Source: Bacteroidales bacterium (GTDB lineage Bacteria; Bacteroidota; Bacteroidia; Bacteroidales; Marinilabiliaceae). From it: a DNA stretch of 64,000 bases. This document shows positions 26,515-36,040 of the stretch, piece by piece. The notes beneath the pieces were generated by a model. The model saw only the letters and a list, made by a program, of their open reading frames with translations, had not been told where the DNA came from and made no database searches. Positions within the stretch are counted from its first letter, which is position 1; every line of letters starts with the position of its first letter. The stretch spans positions 15,719 to 79,718 of the forward strand of contig CAAFWU010000007.1 in assembly GCA_900766825.1 (NCBI GenBank), written 5' to 3'. Both the position numbers and the translations under genes were made by a program.

Positions 26515-27973
26515 CTTGCTGAATGTAGAAATTAATGAATGCGTCATAGAAGAGGTTGCCCACAATGGCGTAGCCCGCACGGCTGAAGTGGATGTTATCC
26601 CTTCCCGCCAGCTTATTTTCTTGCCATTTGGCCATGGAACCCAATCCACCCATCACCTCGAAGAGGTCCCAGAAGCCCCCCTGCCATTCGGTGGCAAGGC
26701 GCTGGAAGGCGTGCTGAGCCTTGGGTCCGTTGGTGTTCACAATGCGGCGTCGGCGACTGCGGCGTCGCTTGGTGTCGTTGTTGCTAATGAAGATGAAGGC
26801 GCAGTCGGGGCTCACGCGCCGTATGCTGCGGATCAGGTCGTTATAGTTGTTCACAAAGGTATCTTCGGAGAAGTGAGGTCCCGAAGCATCGTTGACCCCA
26901 ATGGCCATGATGACCAAATCGGGGCGGATGAGTGATAGTTCTTTTTCGAAGTCGGCACAGCGCATATAGGCTGGCACGGCGGCTCCGTTTACGCCAATGG
27001 TGTGATAGACAATGCCCTGTGAGCTGACCTCGTCCTCCATCTGAGGCAGCAGACCACCAATGCAGACCATGTCGCCCTCTTTGGGTCGTACGCCTCGGTG
27101 CGTTGGGGCAATGGTTACCGTGAAGGCAGAGGGCGAGACACCAGTGCTGTCCTTTATGTCGAATTGCCAACCATAGGCTGTTGGGGTGGGGCGAAGGGTG
27201 CGGCCATCGACCACGAGCAGTGGGGTGAGGGTGCCATAGGGGCTGTAGCCCAAGATGGTGAGGCGGTCGGCAGTCCAACGTGGCATGCGGTCGTTGGGGC
27301 AGAGGGGGTTCATGTCGATGCTGAACCAGGCGGAGGTGTCGCTGGTGCGAACGCCTATGCCCATCATGCCGAGTCGCTGGGCGTTGACATTGGTGTACTC
27401 TTTGCGCACAGAGCATCGGGTGCGGTCCCAACGGCCGCCGTAGCGGGTGCGGTAGCCGAGTGGGTTATTGGTCTTGGCCACCGAGAAGGGGAAGATGACG
27501 CCTCGGGCGGGTCGCAGGTTGCGGTTGAGCGAGTCGATGCGTTGGCGGAAGATCTCGGTATACATATCGGCTTGAACATGTGAGCCACCAATGTGGAGGA
27601 TGCTCAGGTTTCCCTTGCCAAAGAGGAGTATGGAGTCCAGTTTGTCCACCACACGGGTCATCTGGGCCGATATTCCTGCTGGGGTTCGGATAAAGTTGCT
27701 ATCCAGACGGGCCACCTTGGGCACCATGGCCATGAGGGACGATAGGTTGCTGACGGGACCCAGCGAGAGGGTGTCGGCCGAGAAGTCGGGGTCCATGTCC
27801 ATGAGGCTGTCGGGGAGCTGCTCGGTGGATTCAGAGAGCAGAGTGGCGGCATCGGCTGTGGGGTCGGACTCGGGAGCTTGGTTTTGGGCTTGCGTTCCTT
27901 TGGGGAAGAGCAAGAGGGTCAGTGTCAATATTAAAATGGTCGGAAGGGACCATGGGGTTGGGAACAACTTCAC
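26489..27973 (-). CDS. Secreted SGNH/GDSL hydrolase-like protein (second of pair)
   Basis: A 494-residue exported protein: Sec signal peptide at the start (hydrophobic ILILTLTLLLFPKGTQAQ) and an SGNH fold. Block I is LHIGGSHVQADMY (Gly-Ser-His in place of GDS), block III is MAIGVNDASGPH and block V is DNIHFSRAGYAIV with the catalytic Asp/His. It is flanked by a second SGNH gene 24 bases upstream and an overlapping MBOAT gene downstream, so it probably works as the periplasmic acyl-transfer or deacetylation partner of the MBOAT protein. The middle region (~190-320) is probably a carbohydrate-binding or cap insert, not recognised. The extracytoplasmic location is inferred from the signal peptide. 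Confidence 0.8.
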   Translation of the reverse strand: MKLFPTPWSLPTILILTLTLLLFPKGTQAQNQAPESDPTADAATLLSESTEQLPDSLMDMDPDFSADTLSLGPVSNLSSLMAMVPKVARLDSNFIRTPAGISAQMTRVVDKLDSILLFGKGNLSILHIGGSHVQADMYTEIFRQRIDSLNRNLRPARGVIFPFSVAKTNNPLGYRTRYGGRWDRTRCSVRKEYTNVNAQRLGMMGIGVRTSDTSAWFSIDMNPLCPNDRMPRWTADRLTILGYSPYGTLTPLLVVDGRTLRPTPTAYGWQFDIKDSTGVSPSAFTVTIAPTHRGVRPKEGDMVCIGGLLPQMEDEVSSQGIVYHTIGVNGAAVPAYMRCADFEKELSLIRPDLVIMAIGVNDASGPHFSEDTFVNNYNDLIRSIRRVSPDCAFIFISNNDTKRRRSRRRRIVNTNGPKAQHAFQRLATEWQGGFWDLFEVMGGLGSMAKWQENKLAGRDNIHFSRAGYAIVGNLFYDAFINFYIQQDADTTSEH

Positions 27974-27997
27974 TTTATATATTTCAATGTCAGGAAT

Positions 27998-29443
27998 CTA
28001 ATCGTCGGCTCGAGTGCCATGCTCGGTCTCATATCGTTCGGTCAACTTCATGTACTCGTAGTTCATGCTAAGGGCACGCCAGAGGATAGAGGCAATGCGG
28101 TCGGCACCGCGTGGGGTGAAGTGTACGTAGTCTCCACCCGCCCAAGCTGGTTGGTGGCTCACCCAAGCGAGCATACTGTTTCGTCCGCCCATCACGGCGT
28201 ACATGTCCCAGAAGGCCAAGTTGTGGTCGTTGCACATCTGACGCATCTTGGCGGTGAGGTCGGGAAGCATGGGGTGGGTCTGCAGAGTGCCGTCTACGGT
28301 GACCGACATATCGGCAGGGCCAATGAGAATCATGGGGGTCTTGGGGCTCATGCTGCGGACGCGCTCAATGGTTTTGCCGAGGCCGCGGACGTAGCGTGTC
28401 ACCTGAGCGGTGTCGCTAATCATGGGCAGGGCGTTGCCACCGAACTCCAAGAGGATGAGCTCCACGCCGAGGCTGCGCATCATGTCGGCCATGAGCAGAC
28501 CGTCGGGGTTGTTGAGGAAGAAGCCATCGGCACCGCGCATGGGAATGTTGGTCAGGCTCACGCCCCGTCCGCCGTCGACCTCCACACCATATATGTCGGC
28601 CTTGCCCTTGAGTGTCATCTGAACCTCGCGGCTGTTGGTCAGTGGCCAAGTAAGAATTTGCAGAGCCTCGGTATTGGCTTCGGCACGTTGTTCGTTATCT
28701 CCCACGCGGGCCACGAGGCTATCGGCTGTGTGCCCCACGTAGAGCATAAGGCGACGGAAGCCGCCAACGCGTCGAGCGCTGATGCCCATGGTCAGGCTGT
28801 CGGTGTTGAGTTCCGCCATTTGACATAGGGCGCCATAGCGTTTGTGGTCGGCACGTCGGCCCATGATGCCGCCGGCGTAGTACATGGGCACGGTGTCGGT
28901 GAGCGTCTGCCCCACGCTGCGGGCCGAGATGGGTTGCAGCAGAGGCAAGAGACCTGGTCCGCCGCCTCCAAAGAGGGCTTGCAGACTGTCTCGGAGCAGG
29001 CAACTGATGCGGTCGCCCTCGATTTGCGAGTCGCCATAGTGGAGTACGTGGGCCACACGGTTGGCGGACTGCCCAGCTTGTTCCATGGCACGGAAGGAGC
29101 GGAAGAGGTAGGTGTAGTCCTCGTTGGGGAACTTGATGCTGGTTTCGCTGCTGGCAAAGAAATCTTGATAGAGAGCCAAGGTGTCGGCCAAGGCCATGCG
29201 AGCCGAGTCGGCAGCAGTGAGCACCATCTCGGCCTCCACGGTCTCCATACGTTCGTCGGCGGATATCTCCACGGAGGGTCCTGCGGAGACGAGGTCGGCA
29301 ATGCGTGGCATGCGGAGCTGTGCAAAGCCGAGGTCGATGGGTTCGTTGGGCGAGACCCAAGCCACCACGCCCAGCAAACCAATGACGCCAAAGAGGAAAG
29401 CGGTGCCCGTCCAGAGCGATATGGGTTGTTTGCTTATTTTCAT
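27998..29443 (-). CDS. Membrane-anchored SGNH/GDSL hydrolase-like protein (first of pair)
   Basis: A 481-residue protein with an N-terminal hydrophobic anchor (TAFLFGVIGLLGVVAWV) and an SGNH hydrolase domain: block I HVLHYGDSQIEGDRI, block III LEFGGNALPM, block V DYVHFTPRGADRI with Asp-x-x-His. It resembles the neighbouring SGNH protein in layout but is clearly diverged, so the two are old paralogues. It lies 47 bases after dnaE and 24 bases before the second SGNH gene. With the MBOAT gene they form a probable extracytoplasmic O-acylation unit. Confidence 0.8.
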   Translation of the reverse strand: MKISKQPISLWTGTAFLFGVIGLLGVVAWVSPNEPIDLGFAQLRMPRIADLVSAGPSVEISADERMETVEAEMVLTAADSARMALADTLALYQDFFASSETSIKFPNEDYTYLFRSFRAMEQAGQSANRVAHVLHYGDSQIEGDRISCLLRDSLQALFGGGGPGLLPLLQPISARSVGQTLTDTVPMYYAGGIMGRRADHKRYGALCQMAELNTDSLTMGISARRVGGFRRLMLYVGHTADSLVARVGDNEQRAEANTEALQILTWPLTNSREVQMTLKGKADIYGVEVDGGRGVSLTNIPMRGADGFFLNNPDGLLMADMMRSLGVELILLEFGGNALPMISDTAQVTRYVRGLGKTIERVRSMSPKTPMILIGPADMSVTVDGTLQTHPMLPDLTAKMRQMCNDHNLAFWDMYAVMGGRNSMLAWVSHQPAWAGGDYVHFTPRGADRIASILWRALSMNYEYMKLTERYETEHGTRADD

Positions 29444-29490
29444 TGATTTTGGGTTTCCAAAATGGGGGAGATGGGGGGAGACGAAATTTT

Positions 29491-32400
29491 TTATTGCGTC
29501 ACCGTCATCTCTATTCCTTCGGTTTCGTCCACCATATTAATTAGTTCGCGGTTGAGTTCGGCGCAGTAGGTCTGAGTGGCCATGCGGAGCTCAATCTTGC
29601 GTTTGGGGTCCCAGATTTGGAACTTAATTGGCACCTTGGGTGCGGCATCGGGTTCGGCGGGGTGGTTGCGCACCTTGTTGGGCTTCAGAGTTGACTGCAG
29701 GGTGCTAATCATCATCTTGTCCAACTTGCTGAGGTCTATTTTCAGGGTCACACTCTTAACGGTGCCCTCTTTGAGCACGTCGCTAAGGAACATGACCTGA
29801 CGCACCTTGCGGAATGTTTTGTTGGGGTCGTACTTGCTCACCTCCACAGCGCCGAAGACACAGACAAAGCTATTGGGGGTGAAGTAGTTGGCAAACTTGG
29901 CATAGTCTTCGCCAAAGAGTGGAACGTCGCCACCACCGCTCATGTCCTCGATGTGGGGAATCATGTATGGTTTGCCCTGTTTGCTGAGGCCCGTGCGGAC
30001 GCTGGATACCACACCAGCGCAGACGTAGGTCTTGCCCGCCAGAGTCTTCATATAATCGTCGGTGACGCTGACCATGGGGGTGTTAACCAAATATCGCATC
30101 ACAAAACTGTACTGATCCAATGGGTGAGAGGATAGGTAGATGCCCACCACCTCCTTCTCGCGGTTGAGACGCTCCAGCTCGGTCCACTCGTTAAGAATCT
30201 CGGGCAGCTTGGGTCGTGAGATGGCCTGCTCCATCATCTCGCCAAAGAGCGATGCCTGATTCATCTTCTTGTCGGTCTGATAGTTATTGCCGTAGCGGAG
30301 GAGCATTTCGCAGCCAGTCATGCCATCGGGCATAAGGGCAAAGAAGTGTTCGCGCTTCACGTCGGGCAGACTATCGAAGGCACCAGCCAAGGCCAAACTT
30401 TCCATCGTTTTGCGGTTGCAGGCCGTCAGGTTCACACGCTCCACAAAGTCGTAGATGTCTTTATATGGTCCGTTGGCCTCACGCTCGGTCACAATGGCTT
30501 CCACGGCACCGTCGCCCACACCCTTGATGCCGCCCATGCCAAACATGACGGCCCCCTCCTTGCTGACGTTGAAGTTGAGGTCGGATACGTTGACGTCGGG
30601 CCCGTGGACCTTGAGACCCATCTTTTTGCACTCGTCCATATATTTAGAGACCTCGGCAATGGTGTCTTTGCAACTGGTGAGCAGGGCGGCCATATACTCG
30701 GCAGGGTAGTGGGCCTTGAGGTAGGCCGTTTGATACGATACCCACGAGTAGCATATGGCGTGCGATTTATTGAAGGCGTAGGATGCAAACTTCTCCCAGT
30801 CGGCCCAGATCTTCTCCAACTTATCGGCGGGGTGTCCGTTGCCAGTGCCCTGCTTAATGAACTTAGGTTTGAGTTCGGCCAGCACAGCCAACTGTTTCTT
30901 ACCCATGGCCTTACGGAGTTTATCGCTCTCGCCGCGGGTGAAGTTGGCCAGCAGGCGGCTCAAGAGCATCACCTGCTCCTGATAGACGGTGACTCCGTAG
31001 GTGTCCTTGAGGTATTTCTCCATGACGGGCAGGTCGTACTCGATGGGTTCGCGCCCCTGCTTACGGTTGATGAACTGCGGGATGTAGTCCATTGGGCCGG
31101 GTCGGTAGAGGGCGTTCATGGCAATGAGGTCCTCGAATACGGTGGGCTGCAACTCCTTAAGGTACTTCTGCATGCCGGGGCTCTCGAACTGGAAGATGCC
31201 CACGGTGCGACCCTCGGCATAGAGTTTATAGACCACGGGGTCGTCGATGGGCACCTTGAAGATGTCAATATACTCGCCTGTGCGTTTCTGAATGAGTTTG
31301 ACGGCCTCCTTCATGATGCGGAGGTTGATGAGGCCCAAGAAGTCCATCTTGATGAGGCCCACGCTCTCAACGTAGTGTCCATCGTATTGGGTGGCCTGCA
31401 TCTTGAAGCCCGAGCCCTTATCCTCCACCACGGTGATGGGGGCGTACTTTTTCAGGTCGTCGGCACCAATGATGATGCCGCAGGCGTGAACGCCCGTTTG
31501 GCGCACGGTGCCCTCCAGTTCGGCAGCATAGCTAAGCATGCTGGAGAGGCTGGGGTCGGGTCCGTTGAGCACCTGCTGCATCTCGGGCAGGTATTTTATG
31601 CAGTTTTTGAGGTTGACCTTGGGAGTCTTGCCCTTGGCGTCCTTAATGGTGTCGGGGAACTTATCGGGCACCAGAGTGGTCACGTTCTTTACCATGCCGA
31701 GGGGCACGTTCTGCACACGCCCCACGTCGGATATGGAGCTCTTGGCGGCCATGGTGCCAAAGGTGATGATGTGGGCCACGGCGTCGGCACCGTATTTGTC
31801 TGTCACCCATTCTATTACCTTCTGTCGACCATCGTCGGCAAAGTCGGTATCGATATCGGGGAGGGATATACGGTCGGGGTTGAGGAAACGCTCGAACAGC
31901 AGGTCGTACTTCATGGGGTCTATGTCCGTGATGCCCAAGCAATAGGCCACCACGGAGCCCGCTGCCGAACCACGTCCGGGGCCTACCCAGACATCCAGTT
32001 CCTCGCGCGCGGCACGGATGAAGTCCATCACAATAAGGAAGTAGCCAGGGAAACCCATGGTCTTCATAATGTGGAGCTCGAAGGTAATCTGCTCCACTTG
32101 AGCCTCGGTGAGCTCCTCGCCATAGCGGCGGTGGGCACCCTCCCATGTCAGTTTGGCCAGATAGTCGGCCTCCAGCTTAATGCGGTAGAGTTTGTTGTAG
32201 CCACCGAGTTTCTTGATCTTCTTCTCGGCATCGGCCTGTTCCAGAACCACCTCGTGCTTCTCGTTTTGGGTAAACTCATCGAAGAGGTCCTTCTCGGTTA
32301 GCTTTTGGCGGTACTGCTCCTCGGTGCCAAACTCCTCGGGAATGGGGAATTTGGGCATTATGGGGTCGGAGTTGAGGCTGTAGGTCTCCACCTTGTCCAC

Positions 32401-33381
32401 AATCTCCTGTGTGTTGGCCAGTGTTTCGGGGAGGTCGGCAAAGAGTTCGGCCATCTCCTCGGGTGTCTTGAGCCACTCCTGTTTGGTGTAGTGGAGTCGG
32501 TTGGCGTCCTCCATGGTTTTGCCTGTTGAGAGGCAGAGGAGGCGTTCGTGGGCCTCGGCGTGGTCTTTGTTCAGGAAGTGGCTGTCGTTGGTGCACACCA
32601 CCTTGGTGTTGGTCTTCTGGGCCAGCTCCAAAATGAAGGGGTTGACCTCCTGCTGGCGGACCCAGACATCGTAGGCGGGGTCGAGGCCCGATGTGGGGTG
32701 GCGCTGGATCTCGAGGTAATAGTCGTCTCCAAAAATCTCTTTATACCAACGTATGGCGGCCTCGGCTTCGTCCATCTTGCGGCTCATGATAAGCTGGGGA
32801 ATCTCGCCACCCAAGCAGGCCGAGCAGCAGATGAGACCCTCGTGGTATTGGGCCAAGAGGTCTTTGTCGATACGTGGTTTATTGTAGAAACCGTCGATCC
32901 AGGATATGGATACGAGTTTGCAGAGGTTGAAATAACCCGTCTTGTTTTTGGCCAAGAGGATAAGGTGCCAACCAGAGCTGTCCACAATCATCTCGCGTCC
33001 GCTCTCGGGGTTGAGGACCTTGACGTTTTTGTCCTTGTCGGTATACTTACGTCGGGCACAATAGGCCTCAACGCCAAAGATTGGTTTGAAGATTCGGGCT
33101 TTGAGTTCTTTGGCTTTCAGTTCGGCAGCTTGGCGTTCCTCGGCTGTCTTGGTCTCGTCGGCAGCAGCGGCCTCGGCCTCCTTAATCTCACCTTTGGTCT
33201 TACCGTTTACTTTGTCGACGTAGTCGTGGAACTCTTTCATGCCATACATGACGCCGTGGTCGGTGAGGGCCACGGAGTACATGCCATTTTTCATGCATTT
33301 GTCCACAATGTCGGTCACCTTACTCATGCCGTCGAGGATAGAGTAGTGGGAGTGAACGTGAAGGTGAGTGAACTGAACCAT
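29491..33381 (-). CDS. dnaE: DNA polymerase III alpha subunit
   Basis: Replicative polymerase, 1296 residues. N-terminal PHP domain starts FTHLHVHSHYSILDGMSKV and contains VALTDHGVMYGMKEF; an insert of charged residues (~55-85, AEAAAADETKTAEERQAAE) interrupts it. The catalytic aspartates lie in SLPDIDTDFADDGR (~510), followed by fingers with FQFESPGMQKYL and GPMDYIPQFINRKQG, then a helix-hairpin-helix (GGIKGVGDGAVEAI) and an OB-fold (TYVCAGVVSSVRTGLSKQGK). Full length. It has its own promoter box 40 bases upstream and heads a run of same-strand genes through metH, though an internal promoter could exist. Confidence 0.97.
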   Translation of the reverse strand: MVQFTHLHVHSHYSILDGMSKVTDIVDKCMKNGMYSVALTDHGVMYGMKEFHDYVDKVNGKTKGEIKEAEAAAADETKTAEERQAAELKAKELKARIFKPIFGVEAYCARRKYTDKDKNVKVLNPESGREMIVDSSGWHLILLAKNKTGYFNLCKLVSISWIDGFYNKPRIDKDLLAQYHEGLICCSACLGGEIPQLIMSRKMDEAEAAIRWYKEIFGDDYYLEIQRHPTSGLDPAYDVWVRQQEVNPFILELAQKTNTKVVCTNDSHFLNKDHAEAHERLLCLSTGKTMEDANRLHYTKQEWLKTPEEMAELFADLPETLANTQEIVDKVETYSLNSDPIMPKFPIPEEFGTEEQYRQKLTEKDLFDEFTQNEKHEVVLEQADAEKKIKKLGGYNKLYRIKLEADYLAKLTWEGAHRRYGEELTEAQVEQITFELHIMKTMGFPGYFLIVMDFIRAAREELDVWVGPGRGSAAGSVVAYCLGITDIDPMKYDLLFERFLNPDRISLPDIDTDFADDGRQKVIEWVTDKYGADAVAHIITFGTMAAKSSISDVGRVQNVPLGMVKNVTTLVPDKFPDTIKDAKGKTPKVNLKNCIKYLPEMQQVLNGPDPSLSSMLSYAAELEGTVRQTGVHACGIIIGADDLKKYAPITVVEDKGSGFKMQATQYDGHYVESVGLIKMDFLGLINLRIMKEAVKLIQKRTGEYIDIFKVPIDDPVVYKLYAEGRTVGIFQFESPGMQKYLKELQPTVFEDLIAMNALYRPGPMDYIPQFINRKQGREPIEYDLPVMEKYLKDTYGVTVYQEQVMLLSRLLANFTRGESDKLRKAMGKKQLAVLAELKPKFIKQGTGNGHPADKLEKIWADWEKFASYAFNKSHAICYSWVSYQTAYLKAHYPAEYMAALLTSCKDTIAEVSKYMDECKKMGLKVHGPDVNVSDLNFNVSKEGAVMFGMGGIKGVGDGAVEAIVTEREANGPYKDIYDFVERVNLTACNRKTMESLALAGAFDSLPDVKREHFFALMPDGMTGCEMLLRYGNNYQTDKKMNQASLFGEMMEQAISRPKLPEILNEWTELERLNREKEVVGIYLSSHPLDQYSFVMRYLVNTPMVSVTDDYMKTLAGKTYVCAGVVSSVRTGLSKQGKPYMIPHIEDMSGGGDVPLFGEDYAKFANYFTPNSFVCVFGAVEVSKYDPNKTFRKVRQVMFLSDVLKEGTVKSVTLKIDLSKLDKMMISTLQSTLKPNKVRNHPAEPDAAPKVPIKFQIWDPKRKIELRMATQTYCAELNRELINMVDETEGIEMTVTQ

Positions 33382-33420
33382 ATTACTTCATGATTTTGTT
33401 TTATTAAAACAAATTGTGCA

Positions 33421-33428
33421 CAAAGATA
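33421..33428 (-). promoter_or_regulatory. dnaE promoter -7 box
   Basis: TATCTTTG on the minus strand matches TAnnTTTG exactly, 40 bases before the dnaE ATG. Confidence 0.6.
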
Positions 33429-33557
33429 GGCTTTTTCTCTTTGCAGAATGCGGCGGATGGCTCCACACCTTATTGGTGTTTGTGGTTTTTGCAGATTTAT
33501 GCCTATGGGGGAGCTAATGGATTGTGGTGCTGCAATTGATTAATTACACTTAATTTG

Positions 33558-33565
33558 TAAATTTG
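33558..33565 (+). promoter_or_regulatory. Promoter -7 box for the iron-sulfur protein/pyruvyl transferase pair
   Basis: TAAATTTG matches TAnnTTTG; it would give a leader of about 70 bases to the ATG at 33641. A TTTG directly upstream overlaps. Confidence 0.5.
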
Positions 33566-33640
33566 TTCGGTTGGGGTGGACGAACGTAAAGCTTCCCCAA
33601 AAGGATTTTGGAAAACAAATATCACTTTTACCTTTAGCTG

Positions 33641-34807
33641 ATGATAAAGATTACGAACCCAGCAGAGTGCTGTGGCTGCACGGCCTGCGCGAGCATCTGT
33701 GCCCACGACGCCATACGTATGGTGCCCGACGCCTTGGGTTTTCTCTACCCCGAGGTGGACACGAGCAAGTGCGTGGAGTGCGGACTGTGCAACAAGGTGT
33801 GCGCTTTCAACGATGCCTACGATACGGGGCTTAACCTGCCCGAGCCAGAGGCCTACGCAGCCCGCCATACCGACACAGCCCAGGTGATGAAGAGCCGCAG
33901 CGGTGCTGCCTTTGTTGCCATATCGGACCATGTGCTGGCCCAAGGGGGCGTGGTCTATGGAGCAGGTTACGTGGACCACTTCCGCGTGGCACACAAGCGA
34001 GCCACCACACCCGAGCAGCGCGATGAGTTCCGCGGCAGCAAGTATGTGCAGAGCGACCTTTCGGGCGTATTCCGCAACGTTAAGGAGGACCTACGCAATG
34101 GTCTTACGGTGCTCTTCTCGGGCACGCCTTGTCAAACAGCTGGGCTCAATAGCTATGTGGGTAATAAGCTCAGGGATAGGTTGTTGCTGGTGGATATTGT
34201 ATGTCATGGTGCCCCAGGTCCCTATGTTTGGAGAGATTATTTGGCCTACGTTGAGAAAAAGGAGAATGACACGGTTGATATTGTAAACTTCCGCGACAAA
34301 AGCGAGTTGGGATGGAGTGCCCACAAAGAGTCGTTCGTGTTCAAGAATAAGGGCAAGAGAGTAACCAACGATTTCACTGACATATTCTATAAACACATAG
34401 CCTTCCGCTACAGTTGCGGTCAGTGCCCGTACACAAACCTAAAGCGTCCGAGCGACATAACGCTGGCCGACTTTTGGGGTTGGGAGAAGACGGATGCCAA
34501 CATAAATAAGGACAATAAGGGCGTAAGCCTCCTGCTCATAAACACCGCCAAGGGTCAGGAGATTCTGAACACAGTGAAGGGAAGCCTCCAACTCATAGAG
34601 ACCAAGATAGAGAACTGCATGCAACCCCAGCTGCGCGAGCCCGCCAAACTAAACGTCCGTCGCGCCCAGTTCGAGCAGGACTTTGCCGCCCACGGCCTTG
34701 TCTACTGCATGCGCAAAGAGGCGGCACTTCAGTTCATGGCCAAGTTGGCACCTAAGTCGGTGCGGACGTGGGTTAAGAAGGTTATTAAAAAGATTACACG
34801 CAAATGA
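33641..34807 (+). CDS. F420 hydrogenase beta-subunit-like iron-sulfur protein
   Basis: A 388-residue protein of the coenzyme F420 hydrogenase/dehydrogenase beta-subunit family. It begins with two ferredoxin-type clusters, CCGCTACASICAHDAI and CVECGLCNKVCAF, followed by the FrhB-type domain with LFSGTPCQTAGLNSYV (the conserved TPCQ cysteine), VDIVCHGAPGPYVWRDYL, a CGQCPY motif and LADFWGWEK. Bacteroidales do not make F420, so the electron carrier must be another flavin or ferredoxin; such genes are frequent next to polysaccharide pyruvyl transferases in Bacteroidota glycan loci, but the reaction is unknown. Its stop overlaps the start of the next gene (ATGA), so both are translationally coupled. 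A frameshifted relative lies at 54461-55689. Confidence 0.85.
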   Translation: MIKITNPAECCGCTACASICAHDAIRMVPDALGFLYPEVDTSKCVECGLCNKVCAFNDAYDTGLNLPEPEAYAARHTDTAQVMKSRSGAAFVAISDHVLAQGGVVYGAGYVDHFRVAHKRATTPEQRDEFRGSKYVQSDLSGVFRNVKEDLRNGLTVLFSGTPCQTAGLNSYVGNKLRDRLLLVDIVCHGAPGPYVWRDYLAYVEKKENDTVDIVNFRDKSELGWSAHKESFVFKNKGKRVTNDFTDIFYKHIAFRYSCGQCPYTNLKRPSDITLADFWGWEKTDANINKDNKGVSLLLINTAKGQEILNTVKGSLQLIETKIENCMQPQLREPAKLNVRRAQFEQDFAAHGLVYCMRKEAALQFMAKLAPKSVRTWVKKVIKKITRK

Positions 34808-35928
34808 AAAGAGTTGGTATACTTACGTTTCATACGGCAACAAACTATGGTGCGGTTCTTCAGACCTACGCTCTCTATAAGGCAATAGAGGGTTTGGGAC
34901 ATCAGCCTGTTATTGTTGACCGTCAGGCCACCACCATATTCCGCGGCGAGAAGAAGGCTCGACTGCGTTACAAGATTCTCTCCCTCTGCCCCGACTTTCT
35001 GCTGAACATGAGCCCTAAGTTGAAGCACGCCAATGTATTCCACAAATTCGTAAAGAAGTATTTGCCCAACAAGACAGACACCTACTTCAATAGCAAGGAG
35101 TTGGCCGAGGGGCACTATAAATTGGACTATCTGGTGGTGGGCAGCGACCAAATATGGAACTATAAACTCTCCGAAGGTCAGTCCGCAGGCATGGGTTTGG
35201 ATATGTTCGGCAAGTTCCTACCCAACGAGACCAAGAGGGTGTCCTATGCCGCCAGCTTCGGTTCCGACGTTTGGAATGAGGCTCCCGACATCACCGCCAC
35301 CATAAAAGATTTGGTGCAGAAATTCAGCGCCGTGAGCGTGAGGGAGAAGAGTGGCGAGCAGATATGCCGCGATGTGTTTGGAGTTGAGGCTCAGACCGTT
35401 CTGGACCCCACTCTATTGGCTGGTGGCCAGTTTTTCCTTCCCATGACCGAGGGCATTGCCCACGACGATGACTACATCTTCATAAACAAATTCAAATGGG
35501 AGGATGAGTTCACCGCGGCATTGAACGAGAGCCTAAAGGTCTGGAAGTCGAAGGTGGTGGTAAACAGAGCTCGCCGTGCATCGGACAAATACAAGATGGT
35601 GTCGGGCCTCAGCGTTCCCGAGTGGCTGAGCATGATAAGGCATGCCAAGATAGTCATCACCGACTCGTTTCACACCTTGGCCTTTGCCATTTTATTCAAC
35701 CGCCCCTTCATTGTAGTGAGCCGCGAGGAGGAGAAACGCATGGGTCGCCTAACAAACCTAATAGGCATGCTGGGTTTCGACCTAAGCAACCGCTATATGC
35801 ACTACGACCGCCTGCCCCAGATAGAGAGCCCCGAGTTCCTAAACATCGACTACGCCAATGCCAACCAGACTCTGGAGGTCGAACGCACCAAGTCGTTGGC
35901 GTTTTTGCGTGAGGCGTTGGAGAAATAA
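34804..35928 (+). CDS. Polysaccharide pyruvyl transferase family protein
   Basis: A 374-residue member of the pyruvyl-transferase (CsaB/WcaK-like) family, which ketalises sugars with pyruvate from phosphoenolpyruvate. Family landmarks: GILTFHTATNYGAVLQTYAL at the N-terminus, LVVGSDQIWNYKL (~117), VSYAASFGSD, and ITDSFHTLAFAILFNRPFIV near residue 285. It overlaps the iron-sulfur protein gene by four bases and the pair is closed by a strong terminator at 35990-36040. The pair stands about 9 kb before the main polysaccharide locus, so it could modify that or another polymer. The substrate is unknown. Confidence 0.87.
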   Translation: MKRVGILTFHTATNYGAVLQTYALYKAIEGLGHQPVIVDRQATTIFRGEKKARLRYKILSLCPDFLLNMSPKLKHANVFHKFVKKYLPNKTDTYFNSKELAEGHYKLDYLVVGSDQIWNYKLSEGQSAGMGLDMFGKFLPNETKRVSYAASFGSDVWNEAPDITATIKDLVQKFSAVSVREKSGEQICRDVFGVEAQTVLDPTLLAGGQFFLPMTEGIAHDDDYIFINKFKWEDEFTAALNESLKVWKSKVVVNRARRASDKYKMVSGLSVPEWLSMIRHAKIVITDSFHTLAFAILFNRPFIVVSREEEKRMGRLTNLIGMLGFDLSNRYMHYDRLPQIESPEFLNIDYANANQTLEVERTKSLAFLREALEK

Positions 35929-35989
35929 AAAAACAAGCAAAGCCAACTCACCACATATCACAAACATAGGCACCTAACATTGCATCATA

Positions 35990-36040
35990 AAAAAAACCGA
36001 AACCAAATGGAGCCCCCATTGGTTTCGGTTTTATATTTTT
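35990..36040 (+). terminator. Terminator, possibly bidirectional
   Basis: CCGAAACCAAATGG and CCATTGGTTTCGG form a stem with one bulged A and a short C-rich loop; TTTTATATTTTT follows and an A-run precedes. It sits between the pyruvyl transferase gene and the converging outer-membrane protein gene. Confidence 0.88.

Noticed and set aside
30346..32301. A 651-codon open frame opposite dnaE
   Set aside because: Antisense shadow of dnaE, with composition typical of a complement frame and no motif.
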